From assembly GCF_011043525.1 (NCBI RefSeq), contig NZ_JAAKGO010000004.1:186001-250000 (forward strand): a DNA stretch of 64,000 nucleotides, read 5' to 3'. A program made the position numbers and the translations under genes. A model generated the notes under the pieces. It did no database searches and was not told the origin of the DNA. It was given only the letters and a program-made list of their open reading frames with translations. Positions 1 through 7,158 of this stretch are shown piece by piece. Position 1 is the stretch's first letter, and each line of letters starts with the position of its first letter. Source of the DNA: Sphingobacterium sp. SGG-5 (lineage in GTDB: Bacteria > Bacteroidota > Bacteroidia > Sphingobacteriales > Sphingobacteriaceae).

Positions 1-657
1 TTGATCGGCGCGACCACCGTATTTGGAGATATACAGAACTCTATTAACAATATTTGGCATGTACGGCCAAAAGTGAAAAAAGGTTGGCTTAAAATCGTTA
101 AGGACCGTTTGCTTTCGTCTTCGTTGGTTATCGGCCTCGGATTTTTATTGGTTGTGACTTTAATTGTCAATGGTGCTATTCTAACGCTTACAGATCGTTT
201 GCGGCTTTATTTTCCGGATGTAACTGTGTTCTTGTTTAATGCTATTAATTTTCTTTTGTCTTTTGGAATCGTCTTTTTGCTGTTCTGTGTGATTTTCAAA
301 GTGCTGCCGGACGTTAATATCCAATGGCGCGCCGTCAGATCTGGAGCTTTATTTACGACTTTGCTGTTTGTAATTGGTCGTTTTTTAATTGGCTTTTATA
401 TCGAGAACTCGAGTACGGAATCGACATATGGAGCCGCCAGCTCAATCGTGCTGATTCTTTTATGGGTGTATTATACAGCAGCTATACTTTATTTGGGGGC
501 GGTGTATACGCGAGAATATGCGACTTATAAAGGTATCCCGATTGAGCCTTCGGAGTTCGCAGTGCATGTCGAAGTAAAAGAGGTGGAACGCGAGGTCAAA
601 GAAATTCCTCCTGCTCCCTTGACGACAGAGGAAAAGGTGGTAGAGGAGAAGAAATAA
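1..657 (+). CDS. YihY/BrkB family inner membrane protein, C-terminal part
   Basis: This is the 3' end of a gene that begins before the window, and the TTG at base 1 is only the first in-frame codon. About 218 residues remain of a family usually near 300. Strongly hydrophobic helices are visible at about residues 40-65, 75-100, 115-135 and 145-170, matching the multi-pass YihY/BrkB (formerly ribonuclease BN) fold. A charged Glu/Lys-rich tail (about 185-218) follows. The biochemical role of the family is unsettled; despite an old annotation it is not regarded as an RNase. Family assignment is from hydropathy pattern and recognisable segments such as ILLWVYYTAAILYLGAVYTREYA. Confidence 0.8.
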   Translation: MIGATTVFGDIQNSINNIWHVRPKVKKGWLKIVKDRLLSSSLVIGLGFLLVVTLIVNGAILTLTDRLRLYFPDVTVFLFNAINFLLSFGIVFLLFCVIFKVLPDVNIQWRAVRSGALFTTLLFVIGRFLIGFYIENSSTESTYGAASSIVLILLWVYYTAAILYLGAVYTREYATYKGIPIEPSEFAVHVEVKEVEREVKEIPPAPLTTEEKVVEEKK

Positions 658-666
658 AAAGTAACT

Positions 667-1575
667 TTAAAACTCTGCCGCTGAAAGCAAACTGTTGACC
701 ATTGCTCCTGTGAGATTTCCACTATATACCGCATTGGCAACCGAGCGCATCATACCTGAATTATCTCCACAAGCGAATACATTCTCGACAGTTGTTTTCT
801 GAAGATCATCTACCCTGATGTAACCTTGTTCGGTAATTTCACATCCTAATGAAAGGGGGATATCGGAATGTTGTCTAAACGGAATTGCGGCATAGATGGC
901 GTTAAAATTCAATTTGCTGCCGTCGTCAAAAATTACATTTTTTAATTGTCCGTTTGTATGTTCTACTTCAGCAATATTAGTTTCTATAATTTTTATACTG
1001 TGCTCATTGAGCCTTGTAATTTGTTCTACATCAAGATCAGCTTTTCCATTGGTCAATATCGTAACATTTTTTGTTAAGTTATAGACTAAGGATGCAAGGT
1101 GAAATGCTTTTGCTCCATTGGCAATAATTCCTGTATTTTGATTACGGTATTCGAAACCGTGGCAATACGGACAATGAATAATAGAAATACCCCAGCACGC
1201 TGCAAATCCTTTAATGTCTGGCATAAGATCCTTTAAGCCGGTTGCAAAAATCAATTTCTTGGCTGTGAATTTATCTTCCGTGTCCGTTGTGATTTCAAAA
1301 CCATCGGCTGATTTTAACCCTCCTGTAGCCCGTCCGTTGTGAAATTTTACCGTTTTATATTTTTCAACTTGCTTTTTTGCAAGTGTTGAAATTTCTTTCG
1401 GTGTTTTTCCGTCTTGTGTTAAAAAATTGTGCGAATGTGGTGTCTGCCTATTACAAGGTAATCCGCTGTCTATTATTAATACATGGCGTAATGAACGCCC
1501 TAACGCCATCGCAGCAGAAAGCCCTGCATAACTTCCGCCAACTATAATTACTTCGAAATTTTTATTGTCTGCCAT
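667..1575 (-). CDS. NAD(P)/FAD-dependent oxidoreductase, thioredoxin reductase-like
   Basis: This is a flavoprotein of the two-Rossmann-fold thioredoxin reductase superfamily, about 302 residues. The N-terminal FAD-binding motif IIVGGSYAGLSAA is clear, and a CPYCHG dicysteine near the middle sits where thioredoxin reductases carry their redox CxxC. The C-terminal FACGDNSG motif closes the FAD site. An in-frame ATG lies 21 bases upstream (1596). I prefer the ATG at 1575 because the Rossmann strand starts just after it (MADNKNFEVIIVGG). The substrate is unknown; many homologues are annotated only as NAD(P)/FAD-dependent oxidoreductase. It faces the 3' end of the BrkB gene, with only nine bases between the stops. 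Confidence 0.85.
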   Translation of the reverse strand: MADNKNFEVIIVGGSYAGLSAAMALGRSLRHVLIIDSGLPCNRQTPHSHNFLTQDGKTPKEISTLAKKQVEKYKTVKFHNGRATGGLKSADGFEITTDTEDKFTAKKLIFATGLKDLMPDIKGFAACWGISIIHCPYCHGFEYRNQNTGIIANGAKAFHLASLVYNLTKNVTILTNGKADLDVEQITRLNEHSIKIIETNIAEVEHTNGQLKNVIFDDGSKLNFNAIYAAIPFRQHSDIPLSLGCEITEQGYIRVDDLQKTTVENVFACGDNSGMMRSVANAVYSGNLTGAMVNSLLSAAEF

Positions 1576-1711
1576 ACGATTATACTTAATCATCAACTCC
1601 GCTTGTTTTTGTAAAGATAGTATTATTTTTGCTATTGCTACAAAGTTGCATTAATATTATTGTTTCTTCGCTCTTTCTTCATCCTTTTTTTAGCTTCCTG
1701 TGAAGAAATGA

Positions 1712-2455
1712 TTATTTCCCGCCTGTAACATCAATGAAAATGCCGGTTGAATAGGACGATTTATCGGATGCCAGCCAGAGAATAGCTTCCGCGACCTCTT
1801 CCGCCAAACCACCTCGTTTAAGTGGAATATTTTCTTTTATTCGCTCAATCCTATTTGGCTCACCGCCATCGGCATGGATGTCGGTGTGGATGAATGCGGG
1901 ACGAACTGCATTTACCCGAATACGCTCCTCCGCTAATTCTTTCGATAACCCAATCGTTAAAGTATCTAAGGCTCCTTTGGAAGCAGCGTAATCGGTATAT
2001 TCGAAAGGTGCTCCGGTTCTGGAAGCAATGGAAGAGACATTGACAATGGTTCCTCCTTCACCACCAAATTTTGTCGACATACGCTTAATGGCCTCTTGGC
2101 AACAGAGAAACGGGCCCAGAACGTTGGCATTGAACATCCGTTGTAATCTTTCGTAATCCAGATCGATGAATTTCTTCTGATGCTCGAGTATTCCGGCATT
2201 GTTGATCAGGCAATGAAGCTTTCCAAAATGCCTATCCACTTCGGAAAATAATCGAACAATCTCATCTTGTTTGGAAACATCTGCTTGAATAGCGAAGGCT
2301 TTTCCTCCTTGTGATACAATCCGATTAACTACGTCGTCGGCAGCTGCTTTGTTTTTTTTATAATTTACGGCCACTGCATAGCCATTTTGGGCGGCAAGAA
2401 GTGCTGTTGCAGCACCTATTCCCCGGCTGGCACCTGTGATAAGCATCGTTTTCAT
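1712..2455 (-). CDS. SDR family oxidoreductase
   Basis: This is a classical short-chain dehydrogenase/reductase of 247 residues, the usual length. The cofactor motif TGASRGIGAAT is at the N terminus and NNAG in the middle. The catalytic Ser (VNVSSIAS) is followed by YAASK, and the C-terminal GIFIDVTGGK is typical. It should be a cytosolic NAD(P)H-dependent reductase or dehydrogenase. The sequence does not reveal its substrate. It lies on the minus strand between an alcohol dehydrogenase and the flavin oxidoreductase, with gaps of over 100 bases on both sides, so these may be separate transcripts. Together the three genes look like a small detoxification or redox cluster, but that is inference. 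Confidence 0.88.
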   Translation of the reverse strand: MKTMLITGASRGIGAATALLAAQNGYAVAVNYKKNKAAADDVVNRIVSQGGKAFAIQADVSKQDEIVRLFSEVDRHFGKLHCLINNAGILEHQKKFIDLDYERLQRMFNANVLGPFLCCQEAIKRMSTKFGGEGGTIVNVSSIASRTGAPFEYTDYAASKGALDTLTIGLSKELAEERIRVNAVRPAFIHTDIHADGGEPNRIERIKENIPLKRGGLAEEVAEAILWLASDKSSYSTGIFIDVTGGK

Positions 2456-2542
2456 CTATCTATTTTTATTAGTTTAATTAAGCACTTATGAGATCGGCTT
2501 GCTCGTAGCCGCTCGTGCAAAATACAAAAAACTGAGCTACAG

Positions 2543-2560
2543 TGATGGCATAGCTGCCAT
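2543..2560. other. short perfect inverted repeat between two dehydrogenase genes
   Basis: GATGGCA-TAGC-TGCCATC is a 7-bp perfect inverted repeat with a 4-base spacer, in the 135-bp gap between the ADH gene and the SDR gene. It could be a weak terminator for the ADH transcript or an operator for the SDR gene. A short T tract lies about 17 bases beyond it on the minus strand. Which of the two it is cannot be decided from sequence. Confidence 0.35.
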
Positions 2561-2590
2561 CATTGTTATATAAATAACTTTGCGATTATA

Positions 2591-3646
2591 TTAATTTTTC
2601 AATGATTCCATATCGATTACAAAGCGATATTTCACATCGCCGTTCAGCAGACGCTCATAAGCCCTATTAATGTCTTGCATAGGGATCAATTCAATGTCGG
2701 ATACAATGTTATGCTGTCCGCAGAAATCAAGCATTTCCTGTGTTTCTTTTATCCCACCAATGGTGGAGCCTGCAAAACTTTTTCGACCTGGTATCAAACT
2801 GAATGCAGCTACAGGTAGCGGATGTTCAGGAGCACCAACAATCGCAAGTGAGCCATCTCGTTTCAAAAGTCTCAGATAGGCGTTTATATCGTGCTGCGCC
2901 GATACACAATCCAGAATAAAATGCAACGTACCGGTATTGTTTTTCATCTGTTCTTTGTCTGTAGAAAGGATAATTTCATCTGCGCCCAAACGCTTTGCAT
3001 CGTCCGCTTTTGATGCCGATGTAGTGATGACCACTACGTGTGCACCCATAGCTTTTGCGAATTTCACACCCATGTGTCCCAATCCACCGATACCGACAAT
3101 GCCGACTTTCATATCCGGACCGACGTTCCAATGCTTCAGGGGAGACCAAGTGGTAATGCCTGCGCATAATAAAGGCGCTGTTGCCGCCAAGTCTAAAGTT
3201 TCGGGTATATGTAATACAAAATCTTCATCTACCACGACACGTTCCGAATAACCACCAAAGGTCTGTTGGTTCAAGTGTTTTTCTGGACTGTTATAGGTCA
3301 GGGTATTGCCGTTTTCGCAATATTGTTCCAGTCCCTCCTTGCAGCTCTCACATTCGCGGCAACTATCGACCATGCAGCCGACACCTGCCAGATCGCCCAC
3401 CCTGAATTTGGAGACATTACTTCCGACTTTTGTAATGCGACCAATGATTTCGTGTCCGGGTACGTTGGGGTATATGGTCCCGCCCCATTCATTGCGGGCA
3501 GTATGTAGATCGGAGTGACAGACACCACAAAACAAAATATCGATTTCCACATCTTTCGCCGTTACTTCTCGGCGATTGATAAACAACTGTTTTAGGTCTT
3601 CGGTTGAAGTTTCGGTTCCAAACGCTTTAATTTGTACGGTATTCAT
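2591..3646 (-). CDS. Zn-dependent alcohol dehydrogenase, YahK/cinnamyl-alcohol type
   Basis: This is a medium-chain NAD(P)-dependent alcohol dehydrogenase of 351 residues. Catalytic zinc ligands are recognisable in CGVCHSDLH and PGHEIIG. The structural zinc loop is CRECESCKEGLEQYC. The Rossmann motif is GIGGLGHMGVKFAKAMGA. These fit the YahK/CAD subfamily, which reduces a wide range of aldehydes with NADPH. It is probably a cytosolic aldehyde-detoxifying reductase; the natural substrate is not visible. It ends with a conserved VIDMESLKN-type tail, so it looks complete. The 260 bases upstream, up to the tRNA terminator, are AT-rich and hold no further gene. Confidence 0.88.
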   Translation of the reverse strand: MNTVQIKAFGTETSTEDLKQLFINRREVTAKDVEIDILFCGVCHSDLHTARNEWGGTIYPNVPGHEIIGRITKVGSNVSKFRVGDLAGVGCMVDSCRECESCKEGLEQYCENGNTLTYNSPEKHLNQQTFGGYSERVVVDEDFVLHIPETLDLAATAPLLCAGITTWSPLKHWNVGPDMKVGIVGIGGLGHMGVKFAKAMGAHVVVITTSASKADDAKRLGADEIILSTDKEQMKNNTGTLHFILDCVSAQHDINAYLRLLKRDGSLAIVGAPEHPLPVAAFSLIPGRKSFAGSTIGGIKETQEMLDFCGQHNIVSDIELIPMQDINRAYERLLNGDVKYRFVIDMESLKN

Positions 3647-3872
3647 ATTATTTATTTTATTTAATGATATAATTTAAATTTTCACTTCTGTATTCCTTTT
3701 ATGGTATTGCACTCCATCCGTATATTTGCCATAAAGACATGGTGGTCGTCAAAACGGCACGTATGTATCGTTTATAAAAGCTGTAATATACTAAAGAGTA
3801 ATTAATATAAATATTTAACTATTCATTTGCCCCAAAGATTGTGCTAAAAGATCTATCGATAAGGTTTTAAAC

Positions 3873-3903
3873 AAAAAAATCCCCATATTTCTATGAGGAT
3901 TTG
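3873..3903 (-). terminator. terminator after tRNA(CAU)
   Basis: On the minus strand AATCCTCATA and TATGGGGATT form a hairpin around a GAAA tetraloop, followed by a run of T. It sits five bases past the 3' end of the tRNA gene. Confidence 0.75.
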
Positions 3904-3907
3904 TCTG

Positions 3908-3981
3908 TGCGCCCACCTGGGCTCGAACCAGGGACCAAAAGATTATGAGTCTTCTACTCTAACCAACTGAGCTATAGGCGC
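3908..3981 (-). tRNA. tRNA with anticodon CAU (tRNA-Met elongator or tRNA-Ile2)
   Basis: A complete 74-base cloverleaf can be folded by eye. The acceptor stem is GCGCCTA/TGGGCGC, the D arm is GCTCAGTTGGTTAGAGT, and the anticodon loop CTCATAA has CAT at positions 34-36. The T arm is CCTGG-TTCGAGC-CCAGG. The discriminator is A and no CCA is encoded. A CAU anticodon outside the initiator context is either elongator Met or the lysidine-modified Ile tRNA. The start of the acceptor stem is not that of an initiator tRNA. Sequence alone does not separate the two options with certainty. Confidence 0.92.
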
Positions 3982-3996
3982 AGTGTTATAAAACGT

Positions 3997-4004
3997 CAAA
4001 AATA
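3997..4004 (-). promoter_or_regulatory. -7 box of the tRNA(CAU) gene
   Basis: TATTTTTG on the minus strand matches the Bacteroidota -7 consensus TAnnTTTG and lies 16 bases before the tRNA 5' end. No clear -33 TTG is present at the expected distance. Confidence 0.45.
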
Positions 4005-4070
4005 GCGAAAGGGGAGTGCCTTTTTGACGATGCAATTATCGATATTTGTAGCGAGAAAACAAAATTTTCA

Positions 4071-4703
4071 ATGCAAAAAATCAAAAATATTATCCTTGAT
4101 TATGGGAATGTTATCTTTATGATTGATTTTGACAAATCACAAGCTGCTTTTACACAATTGGGTATCCCTGAAGGTACCACTATTTTTGCACATCACGGTC
4201 AAGTAGCTTTGTTTGATGAATTCGATAAAGGGGTTATCGATGCGCCACAATTTAGAGATGGTATTCGAACATTGGTAAAAAATCCAGCGTTGACAGATAT
4301 GCAGATTGATAACGCCTGGAATGCGTTGTTAATCGGTGTGCCAGTGGGTAAGCATGATCTGTTGCTGCAACTGAAACAGAATTATCGGACTTTTTTGTTG
4401 AGCAACAATAACAGCATACATTATGCGTATTGTATGAAACATATTCAGGAACGTTATGGTGTACAGGACAATTCGGGGTTCTTTGAACAGACCTATTATT
4501 CCCATATGATGGGAATGCGGAAGCCTGACGCGGATATATTTCAATATGTAATCGATAGGGAAGGGCTCATACCCGAAGAAACCTTATTTATCGATGATAG
4601 TCCACAGCATTTGCGAACAGCAGCAGACCTAGGGCTACAGACAGCGTTATGTACCCTTGAAGAGCCGTTGGAATATATTGTTGAAAAATGGAAGTTGCTA
4701 TGA
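4071..4703 (+). CDS. HAD family hydrolase (HAD-IA, YihX-like)
   Basis: This is a 210-residue haloacid dehalogenase-superfamily phosphatase. Motif I is present as LDYGNVI near residue 10. Motif II is in LLSNNN (about 105), the motif III lysine in MRKPDADIFQYV (about 150), and motif IV is FIDDSPQH (about 175). The N-terminal region, with helices between motif I and about residue 95, forms the C1 cap of subfamily IA. Homologues such as YihX dephosphorylate small sugar phosphates; the substrate here is unknown. The gene stands alone between the tRNA(CAU) promoter region and rpsU. The rpsU promoter begins only about 20 bases after its stop. Confidence 0.85.
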   Translation: MQKIKNIILDYGNVIFMIDFDKSQAAFTQLGIPEGTTIFAHHGQVALFDEFDKGVIDAPQFRDGIRTLVKNPALTDMQIDNAWNALLIGVPVGKHDLLLQLKQNYRTFLLSNNNSIHYAYCMKHIQERYGVQDNSGFFEQTYYSHMMGMRKPDADIFQYVIDREGLIPEETLFIDDSPQHLRTAADLGLQTALCTLEEPLEYIVEKWKLL

Positions 4704-4722
4704 AACAAAAGCAAAATAGATA

Positions 4723-4753
4723 TTGTTATTCTTAGGTATTTTATCTACTTTTG
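4723..4753 (+). promoter_or_regulatory. promoter of rpsU
   Basis: TTG at 4723-4725 and TACTTTTG at 4746-4753 are separated by 20 bases. They match the Bacteroidota sigma consensus TTG-N(17-23)-TAnnTTTG, and the -7 box is preceded by TTATC. The predicted start of transcription is about 40 bases before the rpsU ATG. Confidence 0.7.
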
Positions 4754-4779
4754 CAAGCACAAAGAATTTTATACAACGA

Positions 4780-4788
4780 AAGGAGGTA
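4780..4788 (+). promoter_or_regulatory. strong Shine-Dalgarno of rpsU
   Basis: AAAGGAGGT lies about ten bases before the ATG at 4798. It complements almost the whole anti-Shine-Dalgarno of 16S rRNA. Most genes in this window have no recognisable SD. In Flavobacterium, bS21 helps hide the anti-SD, and rpsU mRNA with a strong SD is translated by ribosomes lacking bS21, which gives autoregulation. The same logic probably applies here; that is inference from the published system. Confidence 0.7.
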
Positions 4789-4797
4789 TACAGAACT

Positions 4798-4989
4798 ATG
4801 ATTATCGTAAATGTAAAAGAAGGCGAATCTTTAGACCGCGCATTGAAACGTTTCAAAAAGAAATTTGAAAAAACAGGAGTTTTACGTGAATTGCGTTCAC
4901 GCCAAGCATACGAGAAGAAATCTGTAACTCGTCGTATACAAGTTAAAAAAGCAATTTATAAACAAGCATTACAACGCGAAGAAGCGTAA
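4798..4989 (+). CDS. rpsU: 30S ribosomal protein bS21
   Basis: This is a 63-residue basic protein starting [19 protein letters not shown], which is full-length bS21. It binds the small subunit near the 3' end of 16S rRNA. A longer in-frame reading begins at 4723, but that start lies inside the promoter. The ATG at 4798 has an excellent Shine-Dalgarno and gives the normal family N terminus. The gene is monocistronic: it has its own promoter upstream and a hairpin terminator 22 bases after the stop. The SD strength compared with its neighbours points to autogenous translational control. Confidence 0.97.
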   Translation: MIIVNVKEGESLDRALKRFKKKFEKTGVLRELRSRQAYEKKSVTRRIQVKKAIYKQALQREEA

Positions 4990-5011
4990 TGTTTTGAACT
5001 GTATAGGGAAG

Positions 5012-5037
5012 GCCGATCATCTGATCGGCTTTTTTTG
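5012..5037 (+). terminator. rho-independent terminator of rpsU
   Basis: The arms GCCGATCA and TGATCGGC are followed directly by eight T. The hairpin begins 22 bases after the rpsU stop. Confidence 0.85.
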
Positions 5038-5046
5038 TTTTTCATT

Positions 5047-5076
5047 TTTGAGAATTGCCGGAAAGTTGTATCTTCG
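5047..5076 (+). promoter_or_regulatory. promoter of tRNA-Ser(GGA)
   Basis: TTTG (5047-5050), an 18-base spacer and TATCTTCG (5069-5076) approximate the TTTG/TAnnTTTG consensus. The tRNA begins 11 bases later. Confidence 0.55.
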
Positions 5077-5087
5077 CTTCCGCAACC

Positions 5088-5172
5088 GGAGAGGTGTCAG
5101 AGTGGTCGATCGAGCACGCTTGGAAAGCGTGTGTACTTAACGGTACCGAGGGTTCGAATCCCTCTCTCTCCG
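5088..5172 (+). tRNA. tRNA-Ser, anticodon GGA
   Basis: This is a class II tRNA of 85 bases. The acceptor stem is GGAGAGG/TCTCTCC, the anticodon stem-loop CACGC-TTGGAAA-GCGTG has GGA as anticodon, and a long variable arm follows. The T arm is GAGGG-TTCGAAT-CCCTC and the discriminator is G. It reads the UCC/UCU serine codons. CCA is not encoded. Confidence 0.95.
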
Positions 5173-5173
5173 C

Positions 5174-5209
5174 AAAAAAAATCCTTCATCGAAAGATGAG
5201 GGATTTTTT
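5174..5209 (+). terminator. terminator after tRNA-Ser(GGA)
   Basis: A hairpin with ATCCTTCATC / GATGAGGGAT arms, a GAAA loop and flanking A and T runs works as a terminator on either strand. The same hairpin recurs in reverse orientation at 36149-36189, near the other tRNA-Ser gene of this window. Confidence 0.75.
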
Positions 5210-5218
5210 GAGTTAAGA

Positions 5219-5252
5219 GGAGTTCGAATAGAGGGGCTGGGAGGTTCGATCC
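5219..5252 (+). repeat. left copy of an imperfect direct repeat flanking the hipBA segment
   Basis: This 34-base stretch matches 7119-7152 at roughly 24 of its first 31 positions. Shared blocks are GTTCGAA, GGCTG and AGGTTC. It lies about 45 bases after tRNA-Ser(GGA). The repeated GTTCGA blocks resemble tRNA T-loop sequence, which is why an attachment-site remnant is possible. Confidence 0.4.
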
Positions 5253-5261
5253 GTAGGAGGT

Positions 5262-5420
5262 TTAGGGTTGAGTTTGGGGGATTCCATCGGCACCTTCGCT
5301 AAAACTATTAAAGAAAACGATTGTATTTGTTTCGTCAGATATTTTTCGTTGTACCAAATCCCTGCACAGAAACTCAAACTCTCTGGGATCTAATTGACTA
5401 AAATCGTATTGATGCGCCAT
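5262..5420 (-). pseudogene. truncated restriction-endonuclease-like N-terminal fragment
   Basis: Only about 52 residues are encoded, starting MAHQYDFSQLDPREFEFLCR. This YDFS-L---EFE-L--DL pattern, with a later EGADGI, resembles the start of Mrr/REase-fold domains found at the head of some defence NTPases. In those domains the catalytic Asp lies in a GxDG-like motif, and here the reading frame ends shortly after it (PQTQP). The rest of the domain and any NTPase region are absent. It lies 27 bases after the hipA stop on the same strand, so it may be the stump of a third gene of that operon. An upstream in-frame start at 5444 exists but adds unlikely residues. Family recognition is tentative. 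Confidence 0.5.
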
Positions 5421-5447
5421 CTTAAATATCCTTATACTTGTCAAAAA

Positions 5448-6695
5448 CTAAATCCTAAACGCATCACGCATTAATGTCTGCTCATTTCGAGTGATCCCAA
5501 TTTCCTTAGCTACTGTTTGCCAATTTGAAATCGAGCAGCTAACTTCCTCTATAATGCTATGCATCTCTTTCTCGGATAGCCGGAAATATACCCCAACACT
5601 TTTAGCAAGTTCTATATCTAGCATATTATTATCCATATCAATATTCAATGCCAATCCATCTTTATCTATCGATGGGTTAATATCAAAAGCGGGCGACAAA
5701 CGCCAACCTTCATTAGTCAATATAAAACCATGATTTCTCAGATGGTCATCTGTATTGGAGATAAGGATATTAAAAACTAATCTTCGCCATAATTGGTGTA
5801 AATCTTCGGTAACATGGGTGCCCGAAAACTGAATAAACTCAACGATTTCCATATAGGAAGGTGTTTCATCCCGTATCAGTTCTTCGCTTTTACCCGTCAT
5901 CGTCATGGCAGAAGCGAAATGAATACGTTCCATTTTATCTCGGTCAAAGCGTCGGGTAAAAAAAGTATGATACTTACCTGCGATTTTTTCAAGACGACAA
6001 TCGGCCATTTCGATTCCCGCACCAATAGCCAGTTTGTAAGCTAAGTATTCCCATGCGCCCTTATCTATCGTATCATTAGCAGAGGGAAACTTTGCAATCC
6101 AAGGATGGCCGTCATTGTCAAGAATGTTGGCCTTTGGTCTCGCCCCACCCAAAGAAGATCCCGGGGCCATCAGCATTCCTAACCATTTCTTCACCTCATC
6201 GGTATCTTCGCTCGTTTCTATCAATGTAGCGCCATGTTGAAGTTCTCGTACACTTGCCCAAGGAGGCGTAGGAGAAATGGAGTCATTGTCCAAAAAATCT
6301 CCATCCGGGTCTTTCTTAAACCGTAATGCTCCCATACGACTAAGGTCATGAACGCCCAATAAATAATTAATATCATATAATATCGGCGTAGGTTTTCCCT
6401 CTTCTGCGGAACGTATCGCTGCCCGACGTCTCATGAGTGTACGTCCCCAGGTATCAGGCATCGAATCGAGAAACATTCCAAAGTTTTCTTTGCCGTTTGG
6501 ATATTGCTGTCCACCATACCAGACAATGTCAGGATCTAATAACAGTTGTTCCTGTGATGTAATCCAATACTGGTCATAAGAAAAACTGAAAGCTTTTCGA
6601 CCTTTGGCTTGTTGTGCGGACAAGATACCAACACATTTAGCCTCATCCATGCCTTTCCAATGTACATATACCCATATGTCTGTTCTATTTGCCAT
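5448..6695 (-). CDS. hipA: HipA family toxin kinase
   Basis: This is a full-length (415-residue) HipA-type Ser/Thr kinase. The N-terminal HipA_N region covers about residues 1-110. The glycine-rich loop GSSLGGARPKA is near residue 183. The catalytic core NILISNTDDHLRNHG is near 310, and the metal-binding SPAFDINPS follows. Escherichia coli HipA phosphorylates glutamyl-tRNA synthetase and induces persistence; other HipA-like kinases use other targets. Its start overlaps the end of hipB by 11 bases, so the two are translationally coupled. Catalytic and loop residues look intact, so the toxin is probably active. A truncated gene follows it. Confidence 0.9.
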   Translation of the reverse strand: MANRTDIWVYVHWKGMDEAKCVGILSAQQAKGRKAFSFSYDQYWITSQEQLLLDPDIVWYGGQQYPNGKENFGMFLDSMPDTWGRTLMRRRAAIRSAEEGKPTPILYDINYLLGVHDLSRMGALRFKKDPDGDFLDNDSISPTPPWASVRELQHGATLIETSEDTDEVKKWLGMLMAPGSSLGGARPKANILDNDGHPWIAKFPSANDTIDKGAWEYLAYKLAIGAGIEMADCRLEKIAGKYHTFFTRRFDRDKMERIHFASAMTMTGKSEELIRDETPSYMEIVEFIQFSGTHVTEDLHQLWRRLVFNILISNTDDHLRNHGFILTNEGWRLSPAFDINPSIDKDGLALNIDMDNNMLDIELAKSVGVYFRLSEKEMHSIIEEVSCSISNWQTVAKEIGITRNEQTLMRDAFRI

Positions 6696-6990
6696 TATCT
6701 TTTCCTATCAGTTTCAGATCTTGCAGTTTTCTGCCAAACTCATCATCGGATGCCAGCTTTAGAAAATCATCCTGTAAACCCAATACACGTAACACATTAA
6801 AATAGGCACCCAGAGATACACTCGGATTTCCTTTTTCAATATGGTATAAGGTAGTACGATCAATACCAGCTCTTTCTGCAACCTGAATTGTAGTTAAGTT
6901 TCGGCGTTTGCGAGCCAGCTTAATATTTTCGCCCATCTTTTCCAATGTCTTTTGAAACTTCGGAAGCAATGTTTGTTTTTTTGATTGCAT
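6685..6990 (-). CDS. hipB: HipB-like antitoxin, XRE family repressor
   Basis: This is a 101-residue DNA-binding protein with a helix-turn-helix at about residues 23-75 (IKLARKRRNLTTIQVAERAGIDRTTLYHIEKG). It should bind and neutralise HipA and repress its own operon. An in-frame ATG exists at 7014, but it lies within the predicted -7 box (7012-7019), so transcripts would start after it. The ATG at 6990 is therefore chosen. The gene is first in the operon and overlaps hipA by 11 bases. Inverted repeats around the promoter are the likely operator. Confidence 0.85.
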   Translation of the reverse strand: MQSKKQTLLPKFQKTLEKMGENIKLARKRRNLTTIQVAERAGIDRTTLYHIEKGNPSVSLGAYFNVLRVLGLQDDFLKLASDDEFGRKLQDLKLIGKDNGK

Positions 6991-6997
6991 TTTATTG

Positions 6998-7042
6998 TTG
7001 TTTAATATCATCAAATATATATAATATGTTGATAATAAACAA
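6998..7042 (-). promoter_or_regulatory. hipBA promoter with inverted-repeat operator
   Basis: On the minus strand a TTG, a 20-base spacer and TATATTTG (7012-7019) form a good Bacteroidota promoter. Imperfect inverted arms, TTGTTTAATATCATCAA (6998-7014, plus strand) and TTGATAATAAACAA (7029-7042), flank the -7 box. That placement suits autorepression by HipB. Confidence 0.6.
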
Positions 7043-7118
7043 CAAGAAGTAAAACTTTGAATGAGTGTTAAATTCAGGGATTCTTAACAACCTCTTTGAC
7101 TAAAATTAAAGTTCTCAA

Positions 7119-7152
7119 GGGGTTCGAACAGAAAGGCTGCTAGGTTCAAGTT
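7119..7152 (+). repeat. right copy of the imperfect direct repeat
   Basis: This is the partner of 5219-5252. It marks the far side of the hipBA segment and lies just before the lipocalin-like gene. Confidence 0.4.
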
Positions 7153-7158
7153 CTCTGT

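Noticed and set aside
1..3. TTG as the true start of the BrkB gene
   Set aside because: The family has about 80 more residues upstream, so the gene simply enters the window.
1597..1711. Possible promoter (TTTG and TATCTTTA) before the flavin oxidoreductase gene
   Set aside because: The last base of the -7 box deviates and there is no supporting feature, so it is not listed.
4723..4797. 25-residue N-terminal extension of bS21
   Set aside because: It would begin in the promoter, and the ATG at 4798 has a strong Shine-Dalgarno and gives the family length.
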